Shown piece by piece: positions 63,388 through 64,000 of a stretch of 64,000 nt of DNA. Origin of the DNA: Desulfovibrionaceae bacterium (GTDB lineage: Bacteria > Desulfobacterota > Desulfovibrionia > Desulfovibrionales > Desulfovibrionaceae); NCBI GenBank assembly GCA_009773665.1, contig WSYE01000005.1, positions 1 through 64,000 of the forward strand, given 5' to 3'. Numbering within the stretch: the first letter of the stretch is position 1; every line of letters starts with the position of its first letter. The notes below the pieces were generated by a model that was not told where the DNA came from, searched no databases, and was given only the letters and a program-made list of their open reading frames with translations. A program made the translations under genes and the position numbers.

Positions 63388-64000
63388 GCGAACCTCCATC
63401 ACTCTCGTGTTTGCACCTGAAAGACTAATCGCCTGTTCGAACGGACGTCTTCCCCGGAGGGAACGTGTGGAATGTTCGCCCCATGTACGCCGCCATGCCC
63501 ATGGGACCTCATGATTGATCTTTTGTCAGGTGACCTGGGAAAAGGCAAGCCGCCCGACTGGCCGACCCAAAAACAGCTATCTTGTGAAATTTATGTCAAG
63601 TAGGCGGAGCAACTTTTTTCCACTCCCCTCAAACTTTCCTACCACCACGGTCCGCATGCCGCCACCATGCGACACAATAACAATAGATATTACGGTAGCT
63701 TGTGCAACACATCTCCCCTGAAACATCCTCTCATTTTCCTGCCGCCAGTCGGCAAATACGCGACACCGTTCTCGCCATGACATTGCTGTATTCCTTACCA
63801 GGAATCCATCTGAAGCCACTTACAAGGCAAGGAAGCACCCTGAAAGGCGCGACACGTTTCATACACTTCTCCTGTGTCTACAGGTGCTTATATTACATTT
63901 TTGTCGGGCAACATCAGAAAATCACAAACTTAAGAGAATTAGTGCTGGCAACAAAGTCAACTTTATCATAGGGTAGCAACAAAGAAATCAAGCTGCGGTC
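63388..64000. other. Gene-free region at the end of the window
   Basis: No supported gene, tRNA or hairpin was found in this stretch. The DUF2092 promoter should be at its left end. The right part is AT-rich. Any gene entering from the next segment is not yet visible. Confidence 0.4.

Noticed and set aside
63515-63971. Short plus-strand frames at the end of the window
   Set aside because: No ribosome binding sites, no domain resemblance, and typical noise composition.

Overview
The window is a GC-rich bacterial chromosome segment with short intergenic gaps and operons closed by hairpin terminators. Multiheme c-type cytochromes with a cytochrome b partner, a corrinoid/methyltransferase operon, heptose-type LPS genes and hairpin-rich 'CCTCCGGCGGCC' intergenic repeats together suggest an anaerobic, sulfate-reducer-like deltaproteobacterium (Desulfovibrionaceae, possibly Fundidesulfovibrio-like). 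This assignment is inference; no 16S rRNA or diagnostic sulfate-reduction gene is present.

Layout. 0.1-8.2 kb: UbiA-family prenyltransferase and methyltransferase, CorC/HlyC-type membrane protein, ribosomal protein S1, SppA-like protease, a response regulator/diguanylate cyclase and a second methyltransferase. 8.2-13.1 kb: HAD phosphatase, geranylgeranyl-reductase-type flavoprotein, PreP-like M16 protease. 13.5-18.8 kb: VWA-OmpA protein, LysM lipoprotein, peroxiredoxin with a His/Cys-rich tail, rhodanese-YceI fusion, and a TetR regulator with an AhpD-like target sharing one operator. 18.9-24.8 kb: glycogen enzymes malQ and glgB with a YkgJ protein, a frameshifted DUF429 gene and an EF-hand lipoprotein.

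24.9-34.3 kb is the accessory region. It is a phage-derived module on the minus strand (connector, large terminase, portal, two small proteins) followed by a locus in which one ~300-base GC-rich module occurs three times. The module is inside a full-length gene with a metallopeptidase-like C-terminus, at the start of a shorter gene ending in a lytic transglycosylase, and in a broken remnant. AT-rich exported or lipoprotein small genes lie between. The layout resembles polymorphic toxin loci with orphan C-terminal cassettes and is the best candidate for an undescribed system here. No capsid, tail, lysis or integrase gene accompanies it.

34.4-40.6 kb: NYN-domain protein, then a radical SAM/nucleotidyltransferase/GNAT/heptose kinase-isomerase fusion/DUF1566 cluster, probably for GDP-heptose and surface glycan synthesis. 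40.7-43.8 kb: tRNA-Lys and tRNA-Glu(CUC); a 41-base copy of the tRNA-Glu 3' end at 43.8 kb brackets an AT-rich ~3 kb insertion carrying one GT39-like glycosyltransferase. 44.0-47.9 kb: GNAT, DUF4105 protein and a lipoprotein hydrolase. 48.2-51.0 kb: octaheme and triheme cytochromes with cytochrome b. 51.2-55.3 kb: corrinoid protein, UroD-type methyltransferase, DUF1638 protein and sensor kinase. 55.3-60.2 kb: RND efflux operon with its MarR regulator. 60.6-63.4 kb: three exported proteins of unknown function.
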